DNA of 64,000 bases from Bacteroidales bacterium (GTDB lineage Bacteria; Bacteroidota; Bacteroidia; Bacteroidales; UBA932), in NCBI GenBank assembly GCA_017961175.1, contig JAGCXV010000034.1:1-64000 (forward strand), in the 5' to 3' direction. A program made the position numbers and the translations under genes. Positions 18,081-26,714 of this stretch are shown here, piece by piece. The stretch's first letter is position 1, and every line of letters begins with the position of its first letter. The notes under the pieces were generated by a model, which saw only the letters and a program-made list of their open reading frames with translations, was not told the DNA's origin and ran no database searches.

Positions 18081-21000
18081 ATGGGAAAGATGGAGGGCAT
18101 AGCGGCAAAATTCAGTGGCCTGGAGGCTGTCCGCAAAGTTTCTTCCTTCATTGACGGGGAAAATTCCTCGCTTTGCATAAAGGGACTTTTCGGATCTTCC
18201 AAGGGGATACTGTTGTCTTCCGCAATTGGATTGGCATCATCTTCCAGGATTCACCTTGTAATTTCAGATACCAAAGATGCTGCAGAAAACCTTTGCAGCG
18301 ACCTTTACTCCACTTTTTCCGGTCAGGTTCTTTACTTCCCCTGCAGTGCTTCTTCCACATCAAAGATAGTCACGATAAAGGACTCTTCCAACAAGGTCCA
18401 AAGGAGCATCACACTCAGCGCAATAAACGGATTTAATCCGGATAGTGGTGATATTGTGATAGTTACATATCCGGATGCTGTTAAGGAACTGTGTGTGGTG
18501 CGTCAGGCGGTGAGTGAAAGCATACTCTGTCTGGCTGAAGGAGAGGAAACGGATTTTGAAGAGTTGAAGGATAAGCTTTTTTCCGCCGGATTCGAGAAAG
18601 TGGACTTTGTGGCGGAACCGGGGCAGTTTGCCGTTCGCGGAGGAATAGTGGATATATTCTCTTATTCGGACAATGTGCCTTACAGGATAGATTTCTTCGG
18701 CAATGAAGTAGAGTCAATCAGCAAGTTCGACATATCCAGTCAGAGATCCACTGAAAAAGTGGGGAAGGTGGAGATATTTCCGGATATGCAGAAGCCGTCT
18801 TCAGTGATGGCGCTTGGAGGACAGACTCTGCTGGACTATATAGGAAAGGAAAACTGCATCGTATGGTCAGACACCTTTGAAGATTTCTCGGCGATGTGGG
18901 AAGGTTTCAGGGTAATATCGCTGAACGGTAGGAGCGTGAAGAGAATAACCCCTTCTTCCGAAGAAACGGTTTCTGTCCAGTGTCTGCCGCAGCCTTCTTT
19001 CAACAAGAATTTTGAACTTCTGGCAGATGATATAAGAAAGAGAAATTCAGAAGGTTACACTGTTTATATAAGTTCCCGTAGCCAGGATCAGGCAGAAAGG
19101 ATCAGAAACATTTTCCGTGATTCTTCAAGGATTTCCAAAGGCGAGTATCCGGAATTCGAGCATCTGGAATCTTCTCCTTGCGAAGGGTTCATCTGCCCTG
19201 ATGCAAAGATCTGCATTTACACGGACCACCAGATTTTCGAGAGATATCACAGGGTGAAACTCCGCCGTCAGGTAGAACGCAGCGAAAGGCTGGCAATCGA
19301 GGATTTGAATGGCTATCACGTGGGAGACTTTATCGTGCATATAGACCACGGAGTGGGAGTATTCGGAGGGCTGGTGAAGACCAACATCGGAGGAAGAGTG
19401 CAGGAAGCCGTGAAGATTATGTATCGCGACGGGGATGTGATCTTTGTTTCCGTCCACAGTCTCCACAAGATTTCCAAGTACAAGTCCAAGGACGGTATAC
19501 CTCCGAAAATCTACAAGCTGGGAAGCGGTGCCTGGGCCAAGCTGAAGACTTCTACCAAGGCCAAGATCAAGGATATAGCCAAGGAACTCATAGCCCTTTA
19601 TTCAGAGAGGAAACAGAGCCGCGGCTTTGCGTTTTCAGGCGATACTTATATGCAGAACGAGCTGGAAGCGTCCTTTATGTTTGAGGACACTCCAGACCAG
19701 GTTTCAGCAACAAAAGCCATCAAGGCGGATATGGAAAGTGCCAATCCTATGGACCGCCTGATTTGCGGTGACGTGGGATTCGGAAAGACGGAAGTTGCAA
19801 TAAGGGCAGCCTTCAAGGCCGTATGCGACAGCAAGCAGGTATGTGTTCTGGTTCCGACCACGATCCTTGCCCTGCAGCACTACAAGACATTTACGGAAAG
19901 GCTGGAAAAATTCCCTGTCAGGATAGACTATATCAGCCGCCTGCGTACGGCAAAGGAAATCAGGGAAGTAACCCAGTCCCTGAAAGAAGGCCGCACGGAC
20001 ATTGTCATAGGAACGCATCGCCTTCTGAACAAGAAAATAGAGTTCAAGGACCTTGGACTTTTAATCATAGATGAGGAGCAGAAATTTGGAGTTGCTGCAA
20101 AAGAAAGATTGAGACAGTTAAAGGTAGAGGTTGATACACTGACACTTACAGCAACGCCTATACCTCGTACACTCCAGTTCTCGCTTCTTGGAGCAAGAGA
20201 CCTTTCCATAATAAACACCCCGCCGCCAAACCGTCTTCCGGTCCAGACGGAAATAATAGATTTCAACGAAGACCTTATCCGCGATGCCATAATGAACGAG
20301 GTAAAGCGCGGAGGGCAGGTGTTCTTCGTGCACAACAGGGTGGAAGACATAGCCGCGGTTGAGCAGATGGTAAGGAGAATCTGTCCGCAAGTGCGAACAG
20401 TAACCGGTCACGGCCAGATGGAAGCGTCCAAGCTGGAAGAGAGGATGCTGGACTTCATACGCGGAGACTACGACGTGCTGATATCCACCACAATCATAGA
20501 AAACGGCATAGACATTCCGAACGCCAACACTATGATAATCAACCAGGCGCAGATGTTTGGCCTCAGCGATCTGCATCAGCTGAGGGGCAGGGTGGGAAGA
20601 AGCACGGTCAAGGCCTATTGCTATATGATAGTGCCTCCAATGTCATCGCTGAGCGAAGATGCCAAAAGAAGAATCAAGGCAATCGAGGCCTTCAGCGAAC
20701 TCGGCAGCGGCTTCAACATCGCGATGCAGGATCTGGACATAAGGGGAGCCGGCAATCTTCTTGGAGGAGAGCAGAGCGGTTTCATCGCCGATATGGGATT
20801 CGAGACCTACCAGAGAATACTCAACGAGGCCTTTATGGAGCTCAACTCCCAGAGAGATGATATTCCTTCCACCGAGGCGGAAGAAATGCAGTTTGTGGCT
20901 GACTGCACCCTGGATACAGACCTGGAACTTTATATCCCGGACGATTATGTTTCCCAGACTACTGAGAAGATAAGGCTTTACCGGGAGCTGGATTCCCTGA

Positions 21001-21353
21001 AGGACGACAGGCAGATAGAATTGTTCCTGGCTGCGCTCCAGGACAGGTTCGGCCCTCCGCCGGAGCAGGTGAAAGAACTTTCCTATGTGGTCAGACTCAG
21101 GAATCTGGCTATGGATCTCGGCTTCGAGAAGATAACCCTCAAACAGGGAGTGATGCTTCTGTATTTCATATCAAACCCTCAGTCCGCGTATTTCAGGACA
21201 GACAGGTTCCAGAAGCTTATAAACAGGATTTCCGCTTCCAACCAGGGAAAGTTGTGCAGCAATCCGGAGCATACCAGATACTGGCTCAAACTTTCCGGGG
21301 TTAACTCCATAAAGCAAGCTTATGACAAATTGCTAATTTATCACTATATTTGA
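18081..21353 (+). CDS. mfd: Transcription-repair coupling factor
   Basis: 1090 residues. It removes RNA polymerase stalled at lesions and recruits the UvrA excision machinery. Seen in order: a UvrB-like N-terminal module (LVISDTKDAA ... FAVRGGIVDIFSYSDNVPYRIDFFGNEVESI), the RNA-polymerase-interaction region (VHIDHGVGVFGGL), the RecG-like translocase with Walker A GDVGFGKT (563-570), IIDEEQKFG, TLTATPIPRTLQ, and the RGRVGRS helicase motif VI, then the C-terminal TRCF domain. It is slightly shorter than the enterobacterial protein, as usual in this phylum. Its promoter box lies 8 bases before the ATG. coaX begins 13 bases after the stop, with its own promoter box overlapping the mfd end. Confidence 0.98.
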   Translation: MGKMEGIAAKFSGLEAVRKVSSFIDGENSSLCIKGLFGSSKGILLSSAIGLASSSRIHLVISDTKDAAENLCSDLYSTFSGQVLYFPCSASSTSKIVTIKDSSNKVQRSITLSAINGFNPDSGDIVIVTYPDAVKELCVVRQAVSESILCLAEGEETDFEELKDKLFSAGFEKVDFVAEPGQFAVRGGIVDIFSYSDNVPYRIDFFGNEVESISKFDISSQRSTEKVGKVEIFPDMQKPSSVMALGGQTLLDYIGKENCIVWSDTFEDFSAMWEGFRVISLNGRSVKRITPSSEETVSVQCLPQPSFNKNFELLADDIRKRNSEGYTVYISSRSQDQAERIRNIFRDSSRISKGEYPEFEHLESSPCEGFICPDAKICIYTDHQIFERYHRVKLRRQVERSERLAIEDLNGYHVGDFIVHIDHGVGVFGGLVKTNIGGRVQEAVKIMYRDGDVIFVSVHSLHKISKYKSKDGIPPKIYKLGSGAWAKLKTSTKAKIKDIAKELIALYSERKQSRGFAFSGDTYMQNELEASFMFEDTPDQVSATKAIKADMESANPMDRLICGDVGFGKTEVAIRAAFKAVCDSKQVCVLVPTTILALQHYKTFTERLEKFPVRIDYISRLRTAKEIREVTQSLKEGRTDIVIGTHRLLNKKIEFKDLGLLIIDEEQKFGVAAKERLRQLKVEVDTLTLTATPIPRTLQFSLLGARDLSIINTPPPNRLPVQTEIIDFNEDLIRDAIMNEVKRGGQVFFVHNRVEDIAAVEQMVRRICPQVRTVTGHGQMEASKLEERMLDFIRGDYDVLISTTIIENGIDIPNANTMIINQAQMFGLSDLHQLRGRVGRSTVKAYCYMIVPPMSSLSEDAKRRIKAIEAFSELGSGFNIAMQDLDIRGAGNLLGGEQSGFIADMGFETYQRILNEAFMELNSQRDDIPSTEAEEMQFVADCTLDTDLELYIPDDYVSQTTEKIRLYRELDSLKDDRQIELFLAALQDRFGPPPEQVKELSYVVRLRNLAMDLGFEKITLKQGVMLLYFISNPQSAYFRTDRFQKLINRISASNQGKLCSNPEHTRYWLKLSGVNSIKQAYDKLLIYHYI
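21345..21352 (+). promoter_or_regulatory. -7 promoter element upstream of coaX
   Basis: TATATTTG overlaps the mfd stop codon (TGA at 21351-21353) and ends 14 bases before the coaX ATG, suggesting that coaX and the genes after it can be transcribed independently of mfd. Confidence 0.45.
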
Positions 21354-21366
21354 CGTCTGTATATTT

Positions 21367-22113
21367 ATGGAAACAAATCTTCTGATAGACATTGGAAACA
21401 CCAACTGCAAGGTGGTGTTCTACTATAACGGAACTATGGGCAAGCTTCGCCGGTCTTCCGAAAGGGATGCCGTGAAGTTTATCAAGAGTATTATAGAGTC
21501 CGGTGAATATGAGATAGATACAATGGTTGTAAGCAATGTCCGCACGGCTAACGCTCCGGTGGAAGAAGCTCTTAAACCTTTGTGCCGCAGACTTATAATG
21601 CTGGACTTCAAGACAGAGCTTCCGGTGAATCTGGATTACGGGTTCGACGCTACGGAACTGGGCGCAGACCGCATCGCAGCCGCCGTTGCGGTGGCCTGCA
21701 TGTTCAAGGGCCAGGACTGCATAAAGTTCGACTTCGGCACGGCTATGACAATAGACTTCATAGACCGCAACGGACGATATCTGGGTGGTAATATCTCCCT
21801 TGGAATGAGGAGCCGTTTCCGTGCCCTGAACGAGTTCACGGGCCTTCTTCCGTTCATAACTCCGGACGATGAATTCCCTCCGGTCGGAGTTACCACAACA
21901 GGTGCGATGAGCGCCGGAGTTGTATTCGGTCTGATATTTGAAGTTGAAGGATATATAAAGAGATATCCGCAGCACACGATAATATTTACCGGCGGAGACT
22001 CTTTCTATTTTGCACATAAGATAAAGAACACGGTCTTTGCCACCCAGGATATGGTGCTGCAGGGGCTCGCGTTCATAGCGGATTATTACAAGAACAAAAA
22101 GGATGAAAGCTAG
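21367..22113 (+). CDS. coaX: Type III pantothenate kinase
   Basis: 248 residues. It phosphorylates pantothenate in the first step of coenzyme A synthesis. The ASKHA-type nucleotide-binding motif DIGNTNCK is at 8-15, the pantothenate/dimer motif GADR at about 98-101, and DFGTAMTIDFID marks the second phosphate motif; TGAMSAGVVFG is near 180. Type III enzymes need a monovalent cation and are not inhibited by CoA. The start codon opens directly on the first strand. The next gene, an outer-membrane protein, starts 11 bases before the coaX stop. Confidence 0.96.
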   Translation: METNLLIDIGNTNCKVVFYYNGTMGKLRRSSERDAVKFIKSIIESGEYEIDTMVVSNVRTANAPVEEALKPLCRRLIMLDFKTELPVNLDYGFDATELGADRIAAAVAVACMFKGQDCIKFDFGTAMTIDFIDRNGRYLGGNISLGMRSRFRALNEFTGLLPFITPDDEFPPVGVTTTGAMSAGVVFGLIFEVEGYIKRYPQHTIIFTGGDSFYFAHKIKNTVFATQDMVLQGLAFIADYYKNKKDES

Positions 22114-23389
22114 AAAATCCATATTGCTTGCCATTGTGGCGTTGCTGAGCTTCCAGAGCGTTTCCGCCCAGGAAATAGACGCCTTGGGAACATTTACTCC
22201 ATATTCTCTCTTCGGAGTAGGAGACCTTCACGGATCCAACTCCGCGATAACTCAGGGAATGGGAGGAATCGGAATGGGAGTCCGCAATCCCGCATATATA
22301 AACTTTAAGAACATAGCATCCTTAACGGAAAGGGATACCCTGTCATTTATGTTTGACCTGGGAGGATATTCCAAGAACATGTACCTTAAGGACCAGAACA
22401 CAAAGTCCGCTTACAATGCGGCAAACATCAACAATTTCGTGTTCAGTTTCCCTATTTATGACAAGCATGCGATGGTTGTCGGAATAATGCCTTATTCGAA
22501 CATGGGTTATAAATTCTCGACGGATGAAACGGATAATGTCCTGATATCCAAATATGGAAATATCCAGTATTTCAAATATGGCACAGGAAGCATTAACCAG
22601 GCTTTTGTAGGAGGTGCGGTTAAGATCAACAAATATCTGTCTGCGGGACTGAAGGGTATTTATTATTTCGGTTCCCAGACAAACCACAGCGACGTGTATT
22701 TTTCTTCCGGAGCTATGCGTACGATAGAATCCGGATGGAAATACTCTCCACACGGTTTTTCTCTTGAGGCCGCCGTGCAGGGAACATACAAACCCGCAGA
22801 GGATTACACTCTTACAGTTGGCGCTGTTTACAGAATGAAGAACAAGATGCACGGATCCACCACAAGATATTCTTATGCATACAACAGCGAAATCAGGGAT
22901 ACCATTTCCTACAACAAGGTAGCAAGTAGCATATACATTCCGGCAACGATATCGGCCGGAGTTGCCTTGAAGAAGGGAGATAAATGGATGGCGGGCATCG
23001 ACTACGAGAGGCAGGACTGGTCAAAAGCAGAACTGAAGAATACCGTCGGAGTGGGCTACAAGGCTCAGACAGCGCAATCTATAAGGACTGGAATAGAATT
23101 TGTACCAAACCGTTACGACATCAGGTACTACTATAAAAGGATGACATACAGAGCCGGCTTCCATTATGATCAGACGTATGTGAATTTGGACGGCAAGAGC
23201 ATAAACCAGATAGGTTTCACTCTCGGAGTTTCACTCCCGGTATACCGTATGAACAATTCGTTCAACATAGCCGTGGATTTTGGACAGAGAGGCTCGTCCA
23301 CAGGCAACCTGGTAAAGGAGAATTACGTCAACTTCATCATCAGCCTGAGCCTGCACGATATATGGTTCGTGAAGCCTAAGTATCAATAA
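22103..23389 (+). CDS. Outer-membrane beta-barrel protein of the coaX-lptC cluster
   Basis: 428 residues, starting 11 bases inside coaX. A signal peptide (ending VSAQ) leads into IDALGTFTPYSLFGVGDLHGSNSAITQGMGGIGMGVRNPAYINFKN, the opening typical of FadL/PorV-like Bacteroidota barrels. Alternating strands then run to the end (YVNFIISLSLHDIWF). It may be a transport channel or an assembly component; no substrate can be inferred. In other Bacteroidales, as I recall, a protein of this kind is conserved between coaX and a TPR protein. The overlap with coaX suggests translational coupling. Confidence 0.8.
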   Translation: MKARKSILLAIVALLSFQSVSAQEIDALGTFTPYSLFGVGDLHGSNSAITQGMGGIGMGVRNPAYINFKNIASLTERDTLSFMFDLGGYSKNMYLKDQNTKSAYNAANINNFVFSFPIYDKHAMVVGIMPYSNMGYKFSTDETDNVLISKYGNIQYFKYGTGSINQAFVGGAVKINKYLSAGLKGIYYFGSQTNHSDVYFSSGAMRTIESGWKYSPHGFSLEAAVQGTYKPAEDYTLTVGAVYRMKNKMHGSTTRYSYAYNSEIRDTISYNKVASSIYIPATISAGVALKKGDKWMAGIDYERQDWSKAELKNTVGVGYKAQTAQSIRTGIEFVPNRYDIRYYYKRMTYRAGFHYDQTYVNLDGKSINQIGFTLGVSLPVYRMNNSFNIAVDFGQRGSSTGNLVKENYVNFIISLSLHDIWFVKPKYQ

Positions 23390-23433
23390 ATTGAAACCAA
23401 GAAATTTATAAATTTGTAAAAATATTTGCTACT

Positions 23434-24759
23434 ATGAAAAATTTGAGATTTGCACTTTATGTTTTGGCTGCGGCTCTGTTTCTCGTTCCAGGAGAGATTT
23501 CAGCTCAGGGCAGGTTCGGAAAAGATAGCGCCGAATGTGTGAATAACCTTAATTTCTATCAGGACTACCTCAAGCAGGGCCAGATGGAAGAGGCTTATTC
23601 ATACTGGAAAGAAGCTATCAAATATTGTCCTCCTAGAGTTTCCCAGAACCTTTATATCAACGGAAGAAAGATCATGCTCTCCCGTCTGAACAAGACAACG
23701 GATCCGGCACTCAGAGAAAGCATAATGGACTCCATCCTCACATTGGCCGAGACCAGGGCCTCCCTGTTCGCAAAGAACGCAAAGAAGGCTAAAGAGGGAA
23801 GGTTGTCAGATATTATGGTATTCTATGGACAGGATCCTCAGAAGGCAAAGGTAATATTCGATAACCTGGACGCTTATGCAACAGAATTCGGAGCTGAGGC
23901 AGATCACGAACTGGTAGTAAATGCAATGATCAAGGCTACCGAGCTTTTCGCAGCAGGACAGAAGAGCGAAGAGGACATCATGAACCTCTACTCAAAGTAC
24001 AACGACATTTTCGAGGCACGCCGCGCAGCAATGCCTGAGGATACTACGATAGACGCCGCTGAGGCTATGCTTCAGAATGCGTTCATCAACTCAGGAGTTG
24101 CAACCTGCGACAACCTGATAAAGGTGTTCACCCCTAGATTCGAGCAGAATCAGGAGGATATGGCTCAGCTGAAAGTTATCTCCAGCTTGCTGAACAGCAA
24201 CGAGTGTACCGAGAGCGACCTCTTCTCAAGTGTTGTGGCACAGATGTACAAGCTCGAGCCTTCCGCAGGAACAGCTTACTACCTGTACAGGTTCTTCAAC
24301 TCAAAGGGTGACAAGTCAACGGCTCTCAACTATCTGAAGGAAGCTACCAACGTTGCAGAAGGAGTGGACAAGGGTACTTATCTGTACGAACTTGCAACCA
24401 TCCAGTACAGCAACCATCAGTACGGAGCAGCGGTTTCCACCGCCCGTCAGGCAGCTGACCTCAATCCTAAGTATGCCGGCAAGGCAGAGATGCTGATCGG
24501 AACAATCTGGGCAGCTACTCCTTGCGCCGGAGACGAGATTGCAAAGAGAGCAAAGTTCTGGGTAGCAACAGACTATATGCAGAGAGCAAAGGCAAAGGAT
24601 CCTTCCCTTGCAGGCGAGGCAGACAGGAATATTGCAAGATACCGCAACTATTTCCCGACAGCACAGGACGCCTTCATGTATGACCTTACAGACGGCAAGG
24701 GATATTCCATCTCCTGCGGCGGTATGAGCGCTTCCACAACCGTAAGGACACTCAAGTAA
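23434..24759 (+). CDS. Exported tetratricopeptide-repeat protein
   Basis: 441 residues with a signal peptide (ending GEISAQG). The rest is almost entirely helical, with TPR-like units such as YLKQGQMEEAYSYWKEAIKYCPP near the N-terminus and YLYELATIQYSNHQYGAAVSTARQAADLNPK near the C-terminus. It is probably a periplasmic scaffold. It sits between the barrel protein and lptC. Codon use is strongly optimised (few rare codons, many -AAG/-GAG), which suggests abundant expression. The precise partner is unknown. Confidence 0.8.
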   Translation: MKNLRFALYVLAAALFLVPGEISAQGRFGKDSAECVNNLNFYQDYLKQGQMEEAYSYWKEAIKYCPPRVSQNLYINGRKIMLSRLNKTTDPALRESIMDSILTLAETRASLFAKNAKKAKEGRLSDIMVFYGQDPQKAKVIFDNLDAYATEFGAEADHELVVNAMIKATELFAAGQKSEEDIMNLYSKYNDIFEARRAAMPEDTTIDAAEAMLQNAFINSGVATCDNLIKVFTPRFEQNQEDMAQLKVISSLLNSNECTESDLFSSVVAQMYKLEPSAGTAYYLYRFFNSKGDKSTALNYLKEATNVAEGVDKGTYLYELATIQYSNHQYGAAVSTARQAADLNPKYAGKAEMLIGTIWAATPCAGDEIAKRAKFWVATDYMQRAKAKDPSLAGEADRNIARYRNYFPTAQDAFMYDLTDGKGYSISCGGMSASTTVRTLK

Positions 24760-24774
24760 ACCGTCAGAAGTTTT

Positions 24775-25449
24775 ATGGGAGCAAATCTCCGTCATATAGC
24801 GGAAAGGGCAGCAGCATTCCTATTGGTTGCTGCTGCTTTCTCTTTTCTGCAAGGTTGCAGTACCAAGACGGAGGTAACAGACCAGATAGATATCAGCACA
24901 GCCCCGCGCCAGGTAGGAGACAGTATACTTGCCTACCAGAGTGTAAATGGGAATCAGACACTGAGAGTAGAGGCTCCAAGAATGGAAAAGTATGAAACCG
25001 ACAGCCTTTCATACGAACTGTTTCCGCTGGGTTTCTACGTATTCTCCTACAATGACGGAAATCTGGAAACAAGCATAACTGCCAAAAAAGCCCGCCATTC
25101 CGTTCTGAAGGACCAGTCAGAGGAATGGGAAGTATTCGGCGATGTAGTCATAACCAACTACATCAACGGTGAAACCATGAAAACCGATACTCTCTACTGG
25201 GACCGTTACAATCACAGGATATACACGCACTGCTTCGTGGAAATGGCCTCTCCGCAGGGTTTCATGCAGGGTTACGGTATGGAGAGCGACGAGCAGGCGC
25301 GCAACGCGGAAATCAAGCGTCCGTTTGATTCCTTCACAAGGATAGAGGAAGATTCCCTCTATGTGGATACCGCCAATTTCATAGGCCCGATCCTGGATCC
25401 TTCCAAGATAGGGGCAGACCTGAAAGTCAAGGGAAAAGACAGCAAATAA
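24775..25449 (+). CDS. lptC: LptC-like LPS export protein
   Basis: 224 residues. The hydrophobic N-terminus with a lipobox (SFLQGC at about 24-29) suggests a lipid-anchored periplasmic protein. The mature part has the LptC/OstA-type beta-jellyroll pattern: YELFPLGFYVFSYNDGNLETSITAKKARH, EEWEVFGDVVITNYINGETMKTDTLYWDRYNHRIYTH, then FMQGYGMESD. Such proteins pass lipopolysaccharide from the inner-membrane LptBFG complex to LptA and LptD. The stop codon overlaps the next ATG by one base (TAATG), coupling it to the CNNM gene. Confidence 0.82.
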   Translation: MGANLRHIAERAAAFLLVAAAFSFLQGCSTKTEVTDQIDISTAPRQVGDSILAYQSVNGNQTLRVEAPRMEKYETDSLSYELFPLGFYVFSYNDGNLETSITAKKARHSVLKDQSEEWEVFGDVVITNYINGETMKTDTLYWDRYNHRIYTHCFVEMASPQGFMQGYGMESDEQARNAEIKRPFDSFTRIEEDSLYVDTANFIGPILDPSKIGADLKVKGKDSK

Positions 25450-26711
25450 TGATATACAATATAATCATTGTCATAGTAGCGCTTTGCTTCTGTGCCCTGT
25501 TTTCCGGGTATGAGATGGCTTTCCTACATTGCAACCGCCTGAAGGTTGCCCTGGACAAGAAGGAGGGAAAGAAATACGCTCTCGCCATGGACCGCTTCAT
25601 CCGTAACGAGAACGACCTGATATCCGCCCTGCTTATGGGCAACAACATTTTCGTTGTCATCTACAGTATCGCTGCGGCAAATTTGCTGAATCCTTTCCTC
25701 AGGGCCCACATAACCAATTCCACATCGCTGATTATAATTATAGAAACCGTTGTGGCCACCGCCATCGTGATGGTTACGGCAGAATACCTTCCAAAGGCCC
25801 TCTGCCTTCTCAACGCCAATAAGGTTTTCTCCTCCCTGTATAGGGTTATACTGTTCTTTTACTGGCTGTTCTGGCCGCTGACCTGGCTGACGAACCGCCT
25901 CTCCTGCCTTATTATCGGGAAGAAACCAAAAGCCCTCCAGGCTACCGGGCAGCAGTATGGAAAATTCGACACCGAAGACCTTCTCAACCTCAGCGAAGAG
26001 GTTGAAGACGCCCAGGGGGATGATGTGCCTTCAGACATAGAGATTTTCCAGAACGCGATGGATTTCTCCTCCACCAAGATCAAGGAGTGCCTTATTCCGA
26101 GAACTGAAATCGTTGCAATAGACATAGAAGACAGCATCGATGAGCTTTTGAGCCTCTTTGTGGATACTGGATATTCCAGAATCGTTGTCTACAGGGAAAC
26201 GATGGACGATATTATCGGCTACGTCCTTTCCAAGGACCTTCTGCAGGGAAAGAAGAATTCCATTTCCGAAATCCTGCGTCCGATAACCCACGTGCCTATG
26301 GATATGGATGCCCGCACCCTTCTGGAAAAGATGACTTCCAGAAAGGAAAACATTGTAGTTGTCAACGACGAGTACGGTGGGACGGAAGGCATAATAACCC
26401 TGGAAGACCTGATAGAGGAAATCTTCGGAGAGATAGAAGACGAGCTGGACCGCAACGAGTTCGTGGAAAAGAAAATCTCAGACAATGAATGGGTATTCTC
26501 CGCCCGTCTGGATGTCAAGGACATCAACCGCCGCCACGAGCTTTCACTTCCGGAAGACGATGCTTACGAAACGCTGGCGGGCCTGATTCTCTACAATATA
26601 GGCTGCATTCCAAAAGAAAAGGAGACATTCCGCATAGGGAACATCTCCTTCACCGTCCTCAAGACCTCCAAGAAGAGGATAGAAACAGTCTGTGTTAAAA
26701 TCCTGAACTAA
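25449..26711 (+). CDS. CNNM/CorC-family transporter (DUF21, CBS pair)
   Basis: 420 residues. It has an N-terminal DUF21 membrane domain with about four helices (1-190), a CBS pair (about 205-335, beginning IKECLIPRTEIVAI and containing VVVNDEYGGTEGIITLEDLIEEIFGEIEDE) and a C-terminal CorC/HlyC domain. Proteins of this build are Mg2+ exporters or regulators of divalent-ion balance; older names are hemolysin C or GldE-like. The start is fixed by the TAATG overlap with lptC. It is the last gene of the plus-strand run and ends 3 bases before a convergent gene. Confidence 0.92.
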   Translation: MIYNIIIVIVALCFCALFSGYEMAFLHCNRLKVALDKKEGKKYALAMDRFIRNENDLISALLMGNNIFVVIYSIAAANLLNPFLRAHITNSTSLIIIIETVVATAIVMVTAEYLPKALCLLNANKVFSSLYRVILFFYWLFWPLTWLTNRLSCLIIGKKPKALQATGQQYGKFDTEDLLNLSEEVEDAQGDDVPSDIEIFQNAMDFSSTKIKECLIPRTEIVAIDIEDSIDELLSLFVDTGYSRIVVYRETMDDIIGYVLSKDLLQGKKNSISEILRPITHVPMDMDARTLLEKMTSRKENIVVVNDEYGGTEGIITLEDLIEEIFGEIEDELDRNEFVEKKISDNEWVFSARLDVKDINRRHELSLPEDDAYETLAGLILYNIGCIPKEKETFRIGNISFTVLKTSKKRIETVCVKILN

Positions 26712-26714
26712 ATC

